From an uncultured Eubacterium sp. (lineage in GTDB: Bacteria; Bacillota; Clostridia; Lachnospirales; Lachnospiraceae), in contig CAPAOV010000014.1 of assembly GCA_948579355.1 (NCBI GenBank), positions 3,981-67,980 on the forward strand: a DNA stretch of 64,000 nt, given 5' to 3'. The notes beneath the pieces are model-generated. The model saw only the letters and a list, made by a program, of their open reading frames with translations, did not search any database and had not been told where the DNA came from. Of this stretch, positions 33,046-41,801 are shown piece after piece. The stretch's first letter is position 1, and each line of letters starts with the position of its first letter. Made by a program: the position numbers and the translations under genes.

Positions 33046-35835
33046 ATGAACAAATCACAAAAGAAATTAATTTATCCGGTGCTTTTTGCAGTGCTTGTGT
33101 TAAGCAGTCTTTTTATGCATCAAAAAGCATTTGCGGCAAAGGGCGATTTGAAAATCTACATTGGAAATGACAAAACGGCCAGACATCATCGGGCGCTTGT
33201 ACTGGGCAGTCAGTCGGATGTTTTTTCATATGAACTGACAGTCGGGACGGTAAAAAAGCATGAATTTAAGAGTAGCGATGAAAGTATTTTTAAAGTAATT
33301 GATGATTCCGGCGGGAAATGCAAACTGCAAACAGTAAGAGAGGGAACCGGCTGGTTGATTTTAAATGTAACAGATACAAAAGATAAGAAATACGAAGAAA
33401 AAGTCTATATATCTGTTTATACTTCAATTAGTTCCCATAAAGCTGAATTAAATAAGGATAGTTCTGTTTATCGCGGTGCGTCTGTGAATGCAGGAGTAGA
33501 GAACAGCGATAATAAGGGAAATCTGAAGAAGGGCACAATTGTTTCTGTAATCGCCCAATGTAATGAGTTTTATTTGCTGAAGACAAAAGATGGGGCAACT
33601 TTTGATGACGGAAAAGATACCGGCTTTGTTAAGAAAGAGAATATTAATATTTTAGTAAATAGCATAAAATTAGATAAAAATAATAGTTCTCTTGCTAAAG
33701 GAGATTCACTTCAGATGAATCTGGAAATTTCCCCCGATATAGCAGCGAATAAAGATGTTAGCTGGCAGAGTAGTCAGGAGAAAACAGGAACTGTAGATAA
33801 GAACGGAAAGGTTTTTGCGAAAGCGGAGGGAGTTATTTGTGTTAAGGTGAAAGCGAAAGATACCGGCGGTGCAGAGGCAGAATGCTATATAACGATTTAT
33901 AAGCCGATAGCCGAGTGTAACGGAGTAACAAAGCAGAATGGGTGCGAGCTATACAAGAGAGGAGACGGAAAGGTTGTTCGGGGAACGATTAAGAAAGGCA
34001 CCAATGTTTCCGTTGTTGGCGAGTGTAAGGATTATTACCGGATAAAGGTAACGGATAATGTTTTTACGGACGGCGATGCGGATGCGTATTGCTATATCGA
34101 GAAAAAGAAGCTGACAATACCGGTAACGAGTATACGCCTATCCCAAACTTCCGTAAAAATGGAGCCAAAGCAGAAACTGAAATTATCGGTTGCCATAGAG
34201 CCCGCTATGGCATCAAATAAAACGGTTACGTGGAGTTCCAATAATAAAAAAGTTCTGAGTATTAACAGCAAGGGTGAGATGACTGCCAAAAAGATTGGTA
34301 CGGCAATTGTAACTGCCTCCAGTTCGGATGGAAGTAAAACGGCACAATGCAAGGTTTCTGTCACGGAAAAGCATCAAATCAGCACTTATATTCCGAGACG
34401 GCCAACGATTACCGTAGATAACTATTCCGACAAAAAAATAAAATTGACAGTTACACAAAATGAATCTTTTCAGGGCATGGTTTTGTATAATAAAAACAAA
34501 AAAATGGCGCAATATCCGATAAAGCATGGCAGGAAAGTGAAATACCATGTGTATTATGTTGATAAGCTGGAAATGGGTGAAAAATATAATTTGAAAATAA
34601 AAACATATAGCAAAGATAGCTCGAAAACAACGTATTCAAAATTTAGCAATACGGTCAAATTCAGAATGGGGAAAATGGATTTTACAATCAATCAGGTAAC
34701 TCAAAATGCTGTTTGCCTTTCATGGAATAAACTAAAAAAAGTTTCTTATTATGAAGTGAGCAGAAAAGCAAGCAAGGGAGCCAAATGGAAAGTTATCGCA
34801 AAGGCAAAACCGAAAAAGGATACATATAAGGATACTAAATTAAGAACAAAGAAAAAGTATTACTATCGGGTTCGTCCGGTTTGGAAAGAAGAAAAAGGTG
34901 TATATAGCTCTTCAAAATCAATAAGACTTGTTTTATTTGGCAATGTGCAAAAGTATCTGGCAAAAAAATATCCACTCATCTGCATGAGCAAAAATAAGCA
35001 AATTAATACATATAACGTCAATGGGAAATATGTTCCCATTAAATATAAAATGGTAGACAATAAATTGGAAATTCATGTATATTTGGAATTTGTACAGTAT
35101 ACTAATAGTAACAAAAAAGACCGATACGGCGATTACATTTTTATGAAAAAGGAATCGACGGATTATGAGCGTATCAATAGGTTTAAGACCGGAATAACAA
35201 ACGGATTTTCTGATTTGCAAATCATTGGTGGAAATGGCGATTTTAAAAAAGGTATTGATTTCCAAACCAAACTGATTATTCATGATAGGAAAGCAAATGA
35301 AAAGTATAATAAAAAGCAGCTATTTATTGAAGTACGCTTAGGTGGAGAATGCCCTAATTGTACATCAGAAGGCGACCATTGGTATCACGAATGTGGAAAT
35401 TTGAATGCAAGGGGCTATTTTGACTATGAGAGTGCACCAACTACTATATATATTCCTACTGACGAGCAGGTGAAAGCAAACAAGGGAGAGGAGTGTAATA
35501 TTCCTAAAACTGACTTAGAAGCGGTATGTGCTCATGAGATGGGCCATGCATTTGGTTTAGATGATGCATATTATGACTTCGAATATAAAATAGATAGATG
35601 TGCTGAAAATAATGAAACAACAGTTTGTTTTAATAAGGGTGATTATGATAATCTGATGAAAGACCAAATAAGAATGAAAAGAGCTAAGGCCAATGATATA
35701 GAAATGATGCTTTATGCCTACAACATTACAAAAGGTTTTCCGGATAATATTTTTCAACAGTATAATAAATTTGAGGGAAACGAAATATCAAAAGTAATTA
35801 TTGATACACACGATGAGCTAATTGAAGAACATTAA
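33046..35835 (+). CDS. Secreted multi-domain protein with a zinc-metalloprotease C-terminus
   Basis: The 929-residue product has a signal peptide (LIYPVLFAVLVLSSLFMHQKAFA). It then shows SH3-like blocks (VYRGASVNAGVENSD...LKKGTIVSVIAQCNEFYLL, and a second copy near residue 300) alternating with two BIG2-type Ig domains (VNSIKLDKNNSSLAKGDSL; VTSIRLSQTSVKMEPKQKL), and a fibronectin-like domain around residue 545 (VCLSWNKLKKVSYYEVSRKA). The C-terminal 250 residues hold HEMGHAFGLDD at 830-840, a metzincin-like HExxHxxGxxD motif, after a cysteine pair CPNC. D rather than H at the third ligand is known in some metzincins. It is probably a surface-acting protease; substrate unknown. Confidence 0.85.
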   Translation: MNKSQKKLIYPVLFAVLVLSSLFMHQKAFAAKGDLKIYIGNDKTARHHRALVLGSQSDVFSYELTVGTVKKHEFKSSDESIFKVIDDSGGKCKLQTVREGTGWLILNVTDTKDKKYEEKVYISVYTSISSHKAELNKDSSVYRGASVNAGVENSDNKGNLKKGTIVSVIAQCNEFYLLKTKDGATFDDGKDTGFVKKENINILVNSIKLDKNNSSLAKGDSLQMNLEISPDIAANKDVSWQSSQEKTGTVDKNGKVFAKAEGVICVKVKAKDTGGAEAECYITIYKPIAECNGVTKQNGCELYKRGDGKVVRGTIKKGTNVSVVGECKDYYRIKVTDNVFTDGDADAYCYIEKKKLTIPVTSIRLSQTSVKMEPKQKLKLSVAIEPAMASNKTVTWSSNNKKVLSINSKGEMTAKKIGTAIVTASSSDGSKTAQCKVSVTEKHQISTYIPRRPTITVDNYSDKKIKLTVTQNESFQGMVLYNKNKKMAQYPIKHGRKVKYHVYYVDKLEMGEKYNLKIKTYSKDSSKTTYSKFSNTVKFRMGKMDFTINQVTQNAVCLSWNKLKKVSYYEVSRKASKGAKWKVIAKAKPKKDTYKDTKLRTKKKYYYRVRPVWKEEKGVYSSSKSIRLVLFGNVQKYLAKKYPLICMSKNKQINTYNVNGKYVPIKYKMVDNKLEIHVYLEFVQYTNSNKKDRYGDYIFMKKESTDYERINRFKTGITNGFSDLQIIGGNGDFKKGIDFQTKLIIHDRKANEKYNKKQLFIEVRLGGECPNCTSEGDHWYHECGNLNARGYFDYESAPTTIYIPTDEQVKANKGEECNIPKTDLEAVCAHEMGHAFGLDDAYYDFEYKIDRCAENNETTVCFNKGDYDNLMKDQIRMKRAKANDIEMMLYAYNITKGFPDNIFQQYNKFEGNEISKVIIDTHDELIEEH

Positions 35836-35847
35836 GGAGGGGAAAAA

Positions 35848-36933
35848 ATGAGGAAGCAGAAAATAAAAACAATTCTATTTACATTTATCATTTATTCACT
35901 GTTAATTGCAAACGGTAAAGACATAGTCGCAGCGAGAGGAGAAGAGCTACCGCAGCCAATTTCCACCTGCGATGGAATTAAGGTTATCCGTCACTCGTCT
36001 ACTTCCCTGCGCTTATCATGGAATCCGGTTAAAGATATCGACGGTTATACGATTTACCAATACGATAAAAAGCGCCATACTTATAAACCGATAAAAAACA
36101 TAAGTGCGACTAAGACAAGTTGGCTCCATAAGAAGCGGAAAAGAAACAGCGTGTACCGTTATCGGATTGCAGCGTATAAAAAGTATGGCGAGAAGAAGAT
36201 AATGGGGCCGAAATCCATATGGGTCAGCTCCAAGGTCTATCAGAGAAATAAAAAGAAAATTAATGCCAGAGCGCCTAAGGTGAATAAGAAGAAGTGTAAT
36301 CTCGGGCTTTGCTCCGGCTATCAGCTAACGGCTGAGAGCATTCCGGCGAAGTTTGGTTTGAATGAAGCAAAGAGAGTTTTTTCTCCGAAAATTCGTTGGT
36401 TTAGCAGTGATAAAACGATTGCCAAGGTAAGTGCAAACGGACGCATACAAGCGGGGAAAACGGTCGGTAGGTGTACCGTTTATGCCGTTGCCCACAACGG
36501 AATAAGAACAGGGATAACGGTTGAGATAAAAAATTACGCTAAAGTAAGCGGATATTATAATTACGGTCCGAGACCGGAAGTGATAGAACTTATCTCGAAT
36601 TATACACCCCATATACAGAAGATTGCGGAGTATTTCTCGGTAAACAGGTTGGATTCAGAAGAAATATTGGAGATATCAATCAATGACAATGCGGAGATTG
36701 TACTGTCAAATCCGGCGAAAGATGTAACGCCTGTCCGGAAAGAGTTGGAGGAACTTCTACCCAACTATCCGTATCCAATAAGTATAAAAGTTTCTTCCAC
36801 AGAAATACAATTTAAGCTCCGGGAGGGACCATATCCCGGCTATGTTGCCTTTGTATTTGATGATGACTGTCACGAATTAACATACGAGCGTATTGCATCC
36901 CATTGGATAGCATGTTGGTTTTACCCTATTTAA
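35848..36933 (+). CDS. Secreted protein with Fn3-like and BIG2-like domains
   Basis: Twelve bases after the metalloprotease gene, with GGAGGGG before ATG 35848, so the two are one operon. A signal peptide (ILFTFIIYSLLIANGKDIVAA) is followed by a fibronectin-like domain (LRLSWNPVKDIDGYTIYQYDK...YRYRIAAYKKYG), a BIG2-like domain (IRWFSSDKTIAKVSANGRIQAGKTVGRCTVYAVAHNG) and a unique ~120-residue C-terminal part that I cannot assign (EVIELISNYTPHIQKIAEYF... EDDC region). Both genes are AT-rich and lysine-rich. It could be an adaptor or inhibitor of the protease; that is only a guess from the pairing. Confidence 0.8.
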   Translation: MRKQKIKTILFTFIIYSLLIANGKDIVAARGEELPQPISTCDGIKVIRHSSTSLRLSWNPVKDIDGYTIYQYDKKRHTYKPIKNISATKTSWLHKKRKRNSVYRYRIAAYKKYGEKKIMGPKSIWVSSKVYQRNKKKINARAPKVNKKKCNLGLCSGYQLTAESIPAKFGLNEAKRVFSPKIRWFSSDKTIAKVSANGRIQAGKTVGRCTVYAVAHNGIRTGITVEIKNYAKVSGYYNYGPRPEVIELISNYTPHIQKIAEYFSVNRLDSEEILEISINDNAEIVLSNPAKDVTPVRKELEELLPNYPYPISIKVSSTEIQFKLREGPYPGYVAFVFDDDCHELTYERIASHWIACWFYPI

Positions 36934-37017
36934 AATAATTGCTTATAAGAATATTTTGGAGAAGTTGCAATGCGAAGCCAAGGAATAGGAACAGGTATAC
37001 ACCGAACAGCAGCGAAG

Positions 37018-37064
37018 AAAAAGTGCGGCTAAAAAGTGCGCGCTTTTTAGCCGCACTTTTTCTG
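37018..37064 (+). terminator. Strong terminator after the secreted-protein pair
   Basis: AAAAAGTGCGGCTAAAAAG (37018-37036) pairs perfectly with CTTTTTAGCCGCACTTTTT (37043-37061): 19 pairs, six-base loop, ending in T. Confidence 0.95.
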
Positions 37065-37135
37065 TGTGCAACATGAACCATTCATAAAGTTTAAATAATA
37101 ACTTGTCTTGTACATATTGAAATTCTAAATTTTAC

Positions 37136-37163
37136 TTGTAAAAAAGATAAAAACAGATACAAT
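37136..37163 (+). promoter_or_regulatory. Candidate promoter for the MNT-HEPN pair
   Basis: TTGTAA (37136-37141), 16-base spacer, TACAAT (37158-37163), about 36 bases before the ATG. Confidence 0.55.
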
Positions 37164-37198
37164 TAAAGTATGAAAAACGGAACGAAGGAGGTAAGGCT

Positions 37199-37540
37199 AT
37201 GTCACAGTCAATGAGGACTTTGATGGAACAGTATATTGAACAGGTTCAGGGAATATACGGTTCGCACTTGCGAAAAGTGATTTTGTACGGTTCTTATGCC
37301 AGAGGAGATTCCAAACCAGATTCGGATGTCGACCTTATGATATTGATTGATATGTCTGATATGGAGTTGAAAGCATATAGCCAGAAACTTTCTTATATGA
37401 CATATGATTTTAATATGGACAATAACCTTGAGATAAAGCCGATTGCCAAAAGTGAAGAGCATTTTAAAAAATGGGTCGTAAATTATCCGTTTTATGCGAA
37501 TGTCAATCGGGAAGGAGTTGTTTTGTATGGAGCAATCTAA
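37199..37540 (+). CDS. MNT-type nucleotidyltransferase (MntA-like antitoxin)
   Basis: A 113-residue minimal nucleotidyltransferase with the signature GSYARGDSKPDSDVDLMI (GS then DxD). The ATG at 37199 has AAGGAGGT upstream. In HepT-MntA systems the MNT protein AMPylates the partner HEPN toxin and silences it. The downstream HEPN gene overlaps this stop by 14 bases, the standard arrangement of such pairs. The rest of the protein is short and helical (YSQKLSYMTYDFNMDNN, HFKKWVVNYPFYANVNREG). The role is by family, unproven here. Confidence 0.9.
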   Translation: MSQSMRTLMEQYIEQVQGIYGSHLRKVILYGSYARGDSKPDSDVDLMILIDMSDMELKAYSQKLSYMTYDFNMDNNLEIKPIAKSEEHFKKWVVNYPFYANVNREGVVLYGAI

Positions 37541-37970
37541 CCAGAACATGGGAACGAGAAAAGACTTGGTTTTGTATCGGATACAGACTGCCAAATCAGA
37601 TTTGAATGCGGCAAGGATTTTATTGGAAGCAGAGGAATATAAAGGTGCAAATAACAGGGCTTACTATGCCGTTTTTCATGTGATAAACGCAGTTCATGCG
37701 TTAAAAGGGAATGGCTACAAGTGCCACAAGGACGCAATCGGAAGTTTTAATAAAAACTATGTGAAAACGGAGATTTTTCCAAGAGAGATGGGGAGAAAGA
37801 TTAGTGAGATAGAAGAAATACGTCATGCAAGCGATTATGATGATTTCTATCTTGCAAGCAGAGAGGAAACAGAGCGTCAGATTACAGTGGCGGATGAATT
37901 AATACAGTTGGTTGAAACATACTGTATGTTGCAGATAGGAGAAAGAGGAAAGAAAACAGATATTGAATGA
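37527..37970 (+). CDS. HEPN-domain protein (UPF0332-like), partner of the MNT gene
   Basis: The start at ATG 37527 follows GGAAGGAG and gives 147 residues; it lies inside the end of the MNT frame. The HEPN fold shows a long helical core (YRIQTAKSDLNAARILLEAEEYKGANNRAYYAVFHVINAVHALKG). The C-terminal motif is EEIRHASDYDDFY. This matches the UPF0332 RxxxDY type rather than the Rx4-6H motif of HepT RNases, so nuclease activity is uncertain. Together with the MNT gene it forms a toxin-antitoxin-like pair. A terminator follows. Confidence 0.85.
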   Translation: MEQSNQNMGTRKDLVLYRIQTAKSDLNAARILLEAEEYKGANNRAYYAVFHVINAVHALKGNGYKCHKDAIGSFNKNYVKTEIFPREMGRKISEIEEIRHASDYDDFYLASREETERQITVADELIQLVETYCMLQIGERGKKTDIE

Positions 37971-37984
37971 ATAAGATGTATCGG

Positions 37985-38018
37985 AGAACATCTCATAGAA
38001 ATATGAGGTGTTCTTTTT
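37985..38018 (+). terminator. Terminator of the MNT-HEPN pair
   Basis: AGAACATCTCAT (37985-37996) pairs with ATGAGGTGTTCT (38003-38014) with one G-T pair, followed by a T run. Confidence 0.85.
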
Positions 38019-38082
38019 TATATGAAAGTTAAAAATAAACACTCTGCTGGTAGTCATGATTGAGCCCTTGAATTGTTTCATA

Positions 38083-38169
38083 CAAAGGGAAAGGACGACT
38101 GGTAAACCAGCCGCCCTTTGAAAGAGGAGTTTTATGAAAAAATATCAAAAATTAGGTATTGGCAATTAA
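38083..38169 (+). other. Hairpin plus 11-codon mini-frame, unassigned
   Basis: CAAAGGG (38083-38089) and CCCTTTG (38114-38120) enclose an inner CTGGT/ACCAG pair. A good ribosome site (AGAGGAG) then precedes ATG 38134, which encodes MKKYQKLGIGN before TAA at 38167-38169. It may be a leader peptide, a remnant of a lost gene, or chance. It lies in the 395-base gap before the RelA-like gene, where nothing else is recognised apart from a TATACT near 38295. Confidence 0.3.
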
Positions 38170-38365
38170 AATTACTGAATAAGTTGTTTTTGTTTTCAAC
38201 TTATGAGCACAGTATAAAATTAAATTGTGAAAAAAGCGTGTTCAAATTAAATACAATTTGTGTATTTCTTTCTTTTTTTTAAAAGAAATGTTATACTATA
38301 AAAGTACAAAAGAATGCGCCGAAAGAACGGCATGTTGGAAAGTGTAAGAGAGAGGCAGGGGAGCA

Positions 38366-40165
38366 ATGAGGTATAATGTAGAAGAGATAGGGCAGAGAAT
38401 ACACGTAAGACAGATTGAGGGGATGGGAGAGCGCTTAGAAGAGGATATCGGAGGGATACTGTCGCGCGCCGGCATGTATTTCCGTATTTTTCATCGTGCG
38501 AAGACACCATATTCTATTGCACAGAAGTTAGAGAAATCCGGATACGGCTTCGGGAACAGCGACAAAAAGATGCAGGATTTGCTCGGGCTGCGCGTCGTTG
38601 TCTATTATCCGGATGATTTGGAGATTATCCGTACGATTTTGGAGAAGACGTTTCGTCAGGTCGGAGACTGGTCGGAGACGGACAGCACGGAGGAAGAATT
38701 TAAGGCGTCAAAACTCAACGGCGTCTTCCGCATACCAGAAGAGTACCAGCGCATTTATAATGGGGATATCAGTTTTCTGCCGATTGACACGACGTTTGAA
38801 GTACAGCTCAGAACCATCTCTTTCGAGGGGTGGCATGAAATTGAACATGATATGCGCTATAAAACTCCTTATGGGGAAGAGTTTTGGCGCAATAACGAAA
38901 AATTATCCCGCACCCTCAATTGTGTGCTGGCCAATTTGGAGCTGAGCGACTGGACGACGATGAATGTATTTGACCAGTTGGCGTATTACCATTATGAAAA
39001 TAAAAATTGGGAAATGATGTTAAAGGGAAAATTCCGGCTTCGTTTTGCAGACCAGTCGCTGGCGGAAGAAATCGTAGATTTTTTAGATTGTAATCAGGAA
39101 GTCGCATACCAAATTTACCGGTGTGAGCGGCCGCAGGTGCTGTTCGCTTTGCTTCGCGACGGTTATCATGACCGCATTACCTATAATCTGATGGTGAAAG
39201 TGATGAATGAATCACTGGTAGATTATGACCACAGATTGCAGAGAAAATTATCAAAAATATGCCATGAGGTGATGAAAAAGGAAAAGACAGGACGCACGGA
39301 GCGGTTAGAGTTAAATCTTCTCGACGTGACGCCGTCTTTTCAGCTTAATGTAACGCTGCAGCATAAGCCGCAGGGAGATTTGAACAGAGAGTTTCTGCTG
39401 GCTGTGCAGCTAATTGCCAGTTGGGCGCAGGGGCGTTTTCACAATATTACGAAAGACATTCCCAATTCTCCTGTGGACTATGAATTTCACGAGGCGGGCT
39501 ATAATCTGCAAATACTGGGAAATATGAGTCTGGGATTTTACAAGCTGACATTGGAATATGTCGATTCAACCCGAAAAGGAGTGGTGTGGCGGACGAAAGT
39601 AAGTTTGGAGAGAAGTAACCGTGTGAGAATGCGTGTAGACTGTGATTATTGCCATAATACGGACCGCCTGATTCGCGACAGCTTTAACAAGCCCCGTTTT
39701 GTCGATGAGATATTCCGTAAAATCGGCTATGAAGATGTACTTTCGCTGTCGAGCAAGCCGCAAAAAGTAGAGAAAATGCAGGAAATCGAGCAGTTGAGCC
39801 GGCTCATTGGCAATCATTCCCGCACGCTGCCGGTAGTAATCGCTGTGGAGGATGAAGATTCCGAGAGCCAAATCAACATTAACCGTCTGGCAGAGACGGT
39901 GGGGACGTATGCACATGTTTATCTGCTTGGGAAAAAGGCAATACCGATGATGGTGGAAGCTTCCGATTATACGAGCGAAGAGTTAATGGGGGCGGTTTGG
40001 GTGACGTTCCAAAACGGGGAAGATAAATTTTTTACAAGGGAAAGGATTTCAAATAGCCGTTTTGATTTTAATAAGTATGCATTTGACCCGGGAAACGTGT
40101 ATGAAAAAGCGTTTCGTCATAAGCTTGTCCGTCTCATCAAGGAAAAGAATTGTTGTTATATTTGA
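38366..40165 (+). CDS. RelA/SpoT-domain protein with a long unassigned C-terminus
   Basis: The 599-residue protein starts at ATG 38366 behind AGGGGAG. Residues ~40-165 resemble a (p)ppGpp-synthetase fold: FHRAKTPYSIAQKLEKSGYGFG (RxK...S..K), MQDLLGLRVVVYYPDDLE with D71, and FEVQLRTISFEGWHEIEHDMRYK with E145 and H161. The usual YxSLH substrate motif is not evident; SKLNGVFRIPEE stands in its place. The following ~430 residues lack a known domain and end in an alpha/beta-looking part (LPVVIAVEDEDSESQININRLAETVG). Single-domain small alarmone synthetases are ~200-250 residues and CapRel-type defence proteins ~370, so this architecture is unusual. Alarmone synthesis, pyrophosphorylation of RNA, or a defence role are all possible. 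Confidence 0.75.
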   Translation: MRYNVEEIGQRIHVRQIEGMGERLEEDIGGILSRAGMYFRIFHRAKTPYSIAQKLEKSGYGFGNSDKKMQDLLGLRVVVYYPDDLEIIRTILEKTFRQVGDWSETDSTEEEFKASKLNGVFRIPEEYQRIYNGDISFLPIDTTFEVQLRTISFEGWHEIEHDMRYKTPYGEEFWRNNEKLSRTLNCVLANLELSDWTTMNVFDQLAYYHYENKNWEMMLKGKFRLRFADQSLAEEIVDFLDCNQEVAYQIYRCERPQVLFALLRDGYHDRITYNLMVKVMNESLVDYDHRLQRKLSKICHEVMKKEKTGRTERLELNLLDVTPSFQLNVTLQHKPQGDLNREFLLAVQLIASWAQGRFHNITKDIPNSPVDYEFHEAGYNLQILGNMSLGFYKLTLEYVDSTRKGVVWRTKVSLERSNRVRMRVDCDYCHNTDRLIRDSFNKPRFVDEIFRKIGYEDVLSLSSKPQKVEKMQEIEQLSRLIGNHSRTLPVVIAVEDEDSESQININRLAETVGTYAHVYLLGKKAIPMMVEASDYTSEELMGAVWVTFQNGEDKFFTRERISNSRFDFNKYAFDPGNVYEKAFRHKLVRLIKEKNCCYI

Positions 40166-40213
40166 ATGTGTCAACACAATTCCAACCTATTTATTCCAAA
40201 GCTTGTTTGAGAA

Positions 40214-40242
40214 TTGACAAAACAGGCGGATGGTGGTATGAT
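40214..40242 (+). promoter_or_regulatory. Promoter for the 40313 secreted protein
   Basis: TTGACA (40214-40219), 17-base spacer, TATGAT (40237-40242), about 70 bases before the ATG. Confidence 0.8.
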
Positions 40243-40312
40243 TTTGTTGTTGTAATCTTTGTGACTGTTACATATTGTAAGTCAGTATTTTATTGGAAAA
40301 GGAGAGAATTAA

Positions 40313-41551
40313 ATGAAAAAATCATGGAAATTATTGTTGAGTGCCTTTTCGTTTGCCTTTGTCATGTTTCTGGCAATGGGAACGACAAGTAGGGCAGCAG
40401 GTTGGGATGCCGGCCTGAAACAGACAGCAGCAGGACAGAAAAGTATATCCATTTCATGGAACCCTTATATGCAGGAGGGAGTGGCAATTGACCATTATGA
40501 GACGGAATATAGTATGGATGGTACGAATTTTGCTCCTACGTCGACATGGAATCATGTTAGCGGCACGGAAGAGACTATCCGTAGTCTGGCTGCCGACAAA
40601 GTGTACTGGGTGCGCGTGAAAGCTGTGGCAGAGGGGGCAGATTATAAAGATGTGGTAGTTGCTGTCAGCAATCCGCTTCAGGTAGCTACGCTGCCGACTG
40701 TTGGTCGTGTTGAGGGATTGATGCAGAGTGCGGCAACAGCTAATTCTGCGACATTTACATGGACGCCTGTCAGTGGGGCGACCGGTTATGATATCTATCT
40801 TTCCCAAAGTCTCTGGCATTATACAAAAGTGGGTAGTACGTCAGGCACTTCTTATACGGTTACTTCTCTGCCGACTGGATATGCAGGGGAATATTTCGTA
40901 ATGGCAAAGAAAACGACCTTTAACGGCTTTGAAGCTACAGGAGATATGGAGTATGATGGTTACTTTAAGAGAATCGATGTAAAATCGCTTCCGGCAAAAG
41001 TACAGTCAATTGCCGTATCTGCTTTTTACTCAAATAGTTGCAGTTTCCAGTGGTCTGTTGTGAATAATGCAGATGGTTATCAGCTTCAGACAAAGAACGC
41101 CAAAGGAAAGGTAGTCAGCACGACAAGTTATATCGGTACATCCGGTTCTGTTTCCCCATTCAAAAAGGGACAGTTCTATTCTACACGTGTACGCGCGTAT
41201 GTGAAAGTCGGAAACGGATATGCATATGGCCCATGGTCAAACTACAGTTATAACGCATCAAACAAATCTATTAAATGGATTCGTTCGGCAAACCGTAAGA
41301 AGATTACTTTAAAATGGAAGAAGATTGCCGGCGCTTGCGGTTATAAAGTGTATATTTCCACGAAATCCGGTAAAGGATATAAGAAAGTTAAGACATGTGG
41401 AAAGAATAGTAAAGGTTGTACGATTACGAAATGCGGCAAGAAAAAACTGTCGAAGAAAAAGACATATTATGTAAGAGTGGAATACTTGAAAAAGGTTGGC
41501 AAGAAAAAGGTAGTAAGCGGCATTGCCGGCTTTGGAACAGTTAGAAGTTAA
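40313..41551 (+). CDS. Secreted protein with four fibronectin type III-like domains
   Basis: A 412-residue protein with signal peptide (KKSWKLLLSAFSFAFVMFLAMGTTSRA). Four Fn3-like repeats of about 90 residues follow: ISISWNPYMQEGVAIDHYETEY, ATFTWTPVSGATGYDIYLSQ, CSFQWSVVNNADGYQLQTKN and ITLKWKKIAGACGYKVYIST. The last repeat is lysine- and cysteine-rich (KTCGKNSKGCTITKCGKKKLSKKK), a style seen in other secreted proteins of this window. No wall anchor (LPxTG) or enzyme motif is seen. It is likely an extracellular adhesion or binding protein. Single-gene transcript with its own promoter and terminator. Confidence 0.88.
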   Translation: MKKSWKLLLSAFSFAFVMFLAMGTTSRAAGWDAGLKQTAAGQKSISISWNPYMQEGVAIDHYETEYSMDGTNFAPTSTWNHVSGTEETIRSLAADKVYWVRVKAVAEGADYKDVVVAVSNPLQVATLPTVGRVEGLMQSAATANSATFTWTPVSGATGYDIYLSQSLWHYTKVGSTSGTSYTVTSLPTGYAGEYFVMAKKTTFNGFEATGDMEYDGYFKRIDVKSLPAKVQSIAVSAFYSNSCSFQWSVVNNADGYQLQTKNAKGKVVSTTSYIGTSGSVSPFKKGQFYSTRVRAYVKVGNGYAYGPWSNYSYNASNKSIKWIRSANRKKITLKWKKIAGACGYKVYISTKSGKGYKKVKTCGKNSKGCTITKCGKKKLSKKKTYYVRVEYLKKVGKKKVVSGIAGFGTVRS

Positions 41552-41614
41552 GTAGTATAATAAAAAGTAAACAGTGATACTGCTTTGAGGGGCGCTGTTA
41601 TATAAGAATCAGGA

Positions 41615-41690
41615 GATACCATCCGGCAGATGGAAACCACAAATAGCTTTGCGTAGACGGTTTTCATCGCTTGGATGGTATCTTTTATAT
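41615..41690 (+). terminator. Terminator after the Fn3-like protein
   Basis: GATACCATCC (41615-41624) pairs with GGATGGTATC (41673-41682), with an inner GATGGAAACC/GGTTTTCATC stem, followed by TTTT. Confidence 0.8.
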
Positions 41691-41801
41691 TTAGTTGTTT
41701 TCCATTTCCTTTGTGTGGACCTCTTTTCACTTTATCCATTTCGTGTTATACTACTAACAGTACAATGATTATTTTGTTGTTTCAGGAGGGAAGTGTTTGG
41801 C

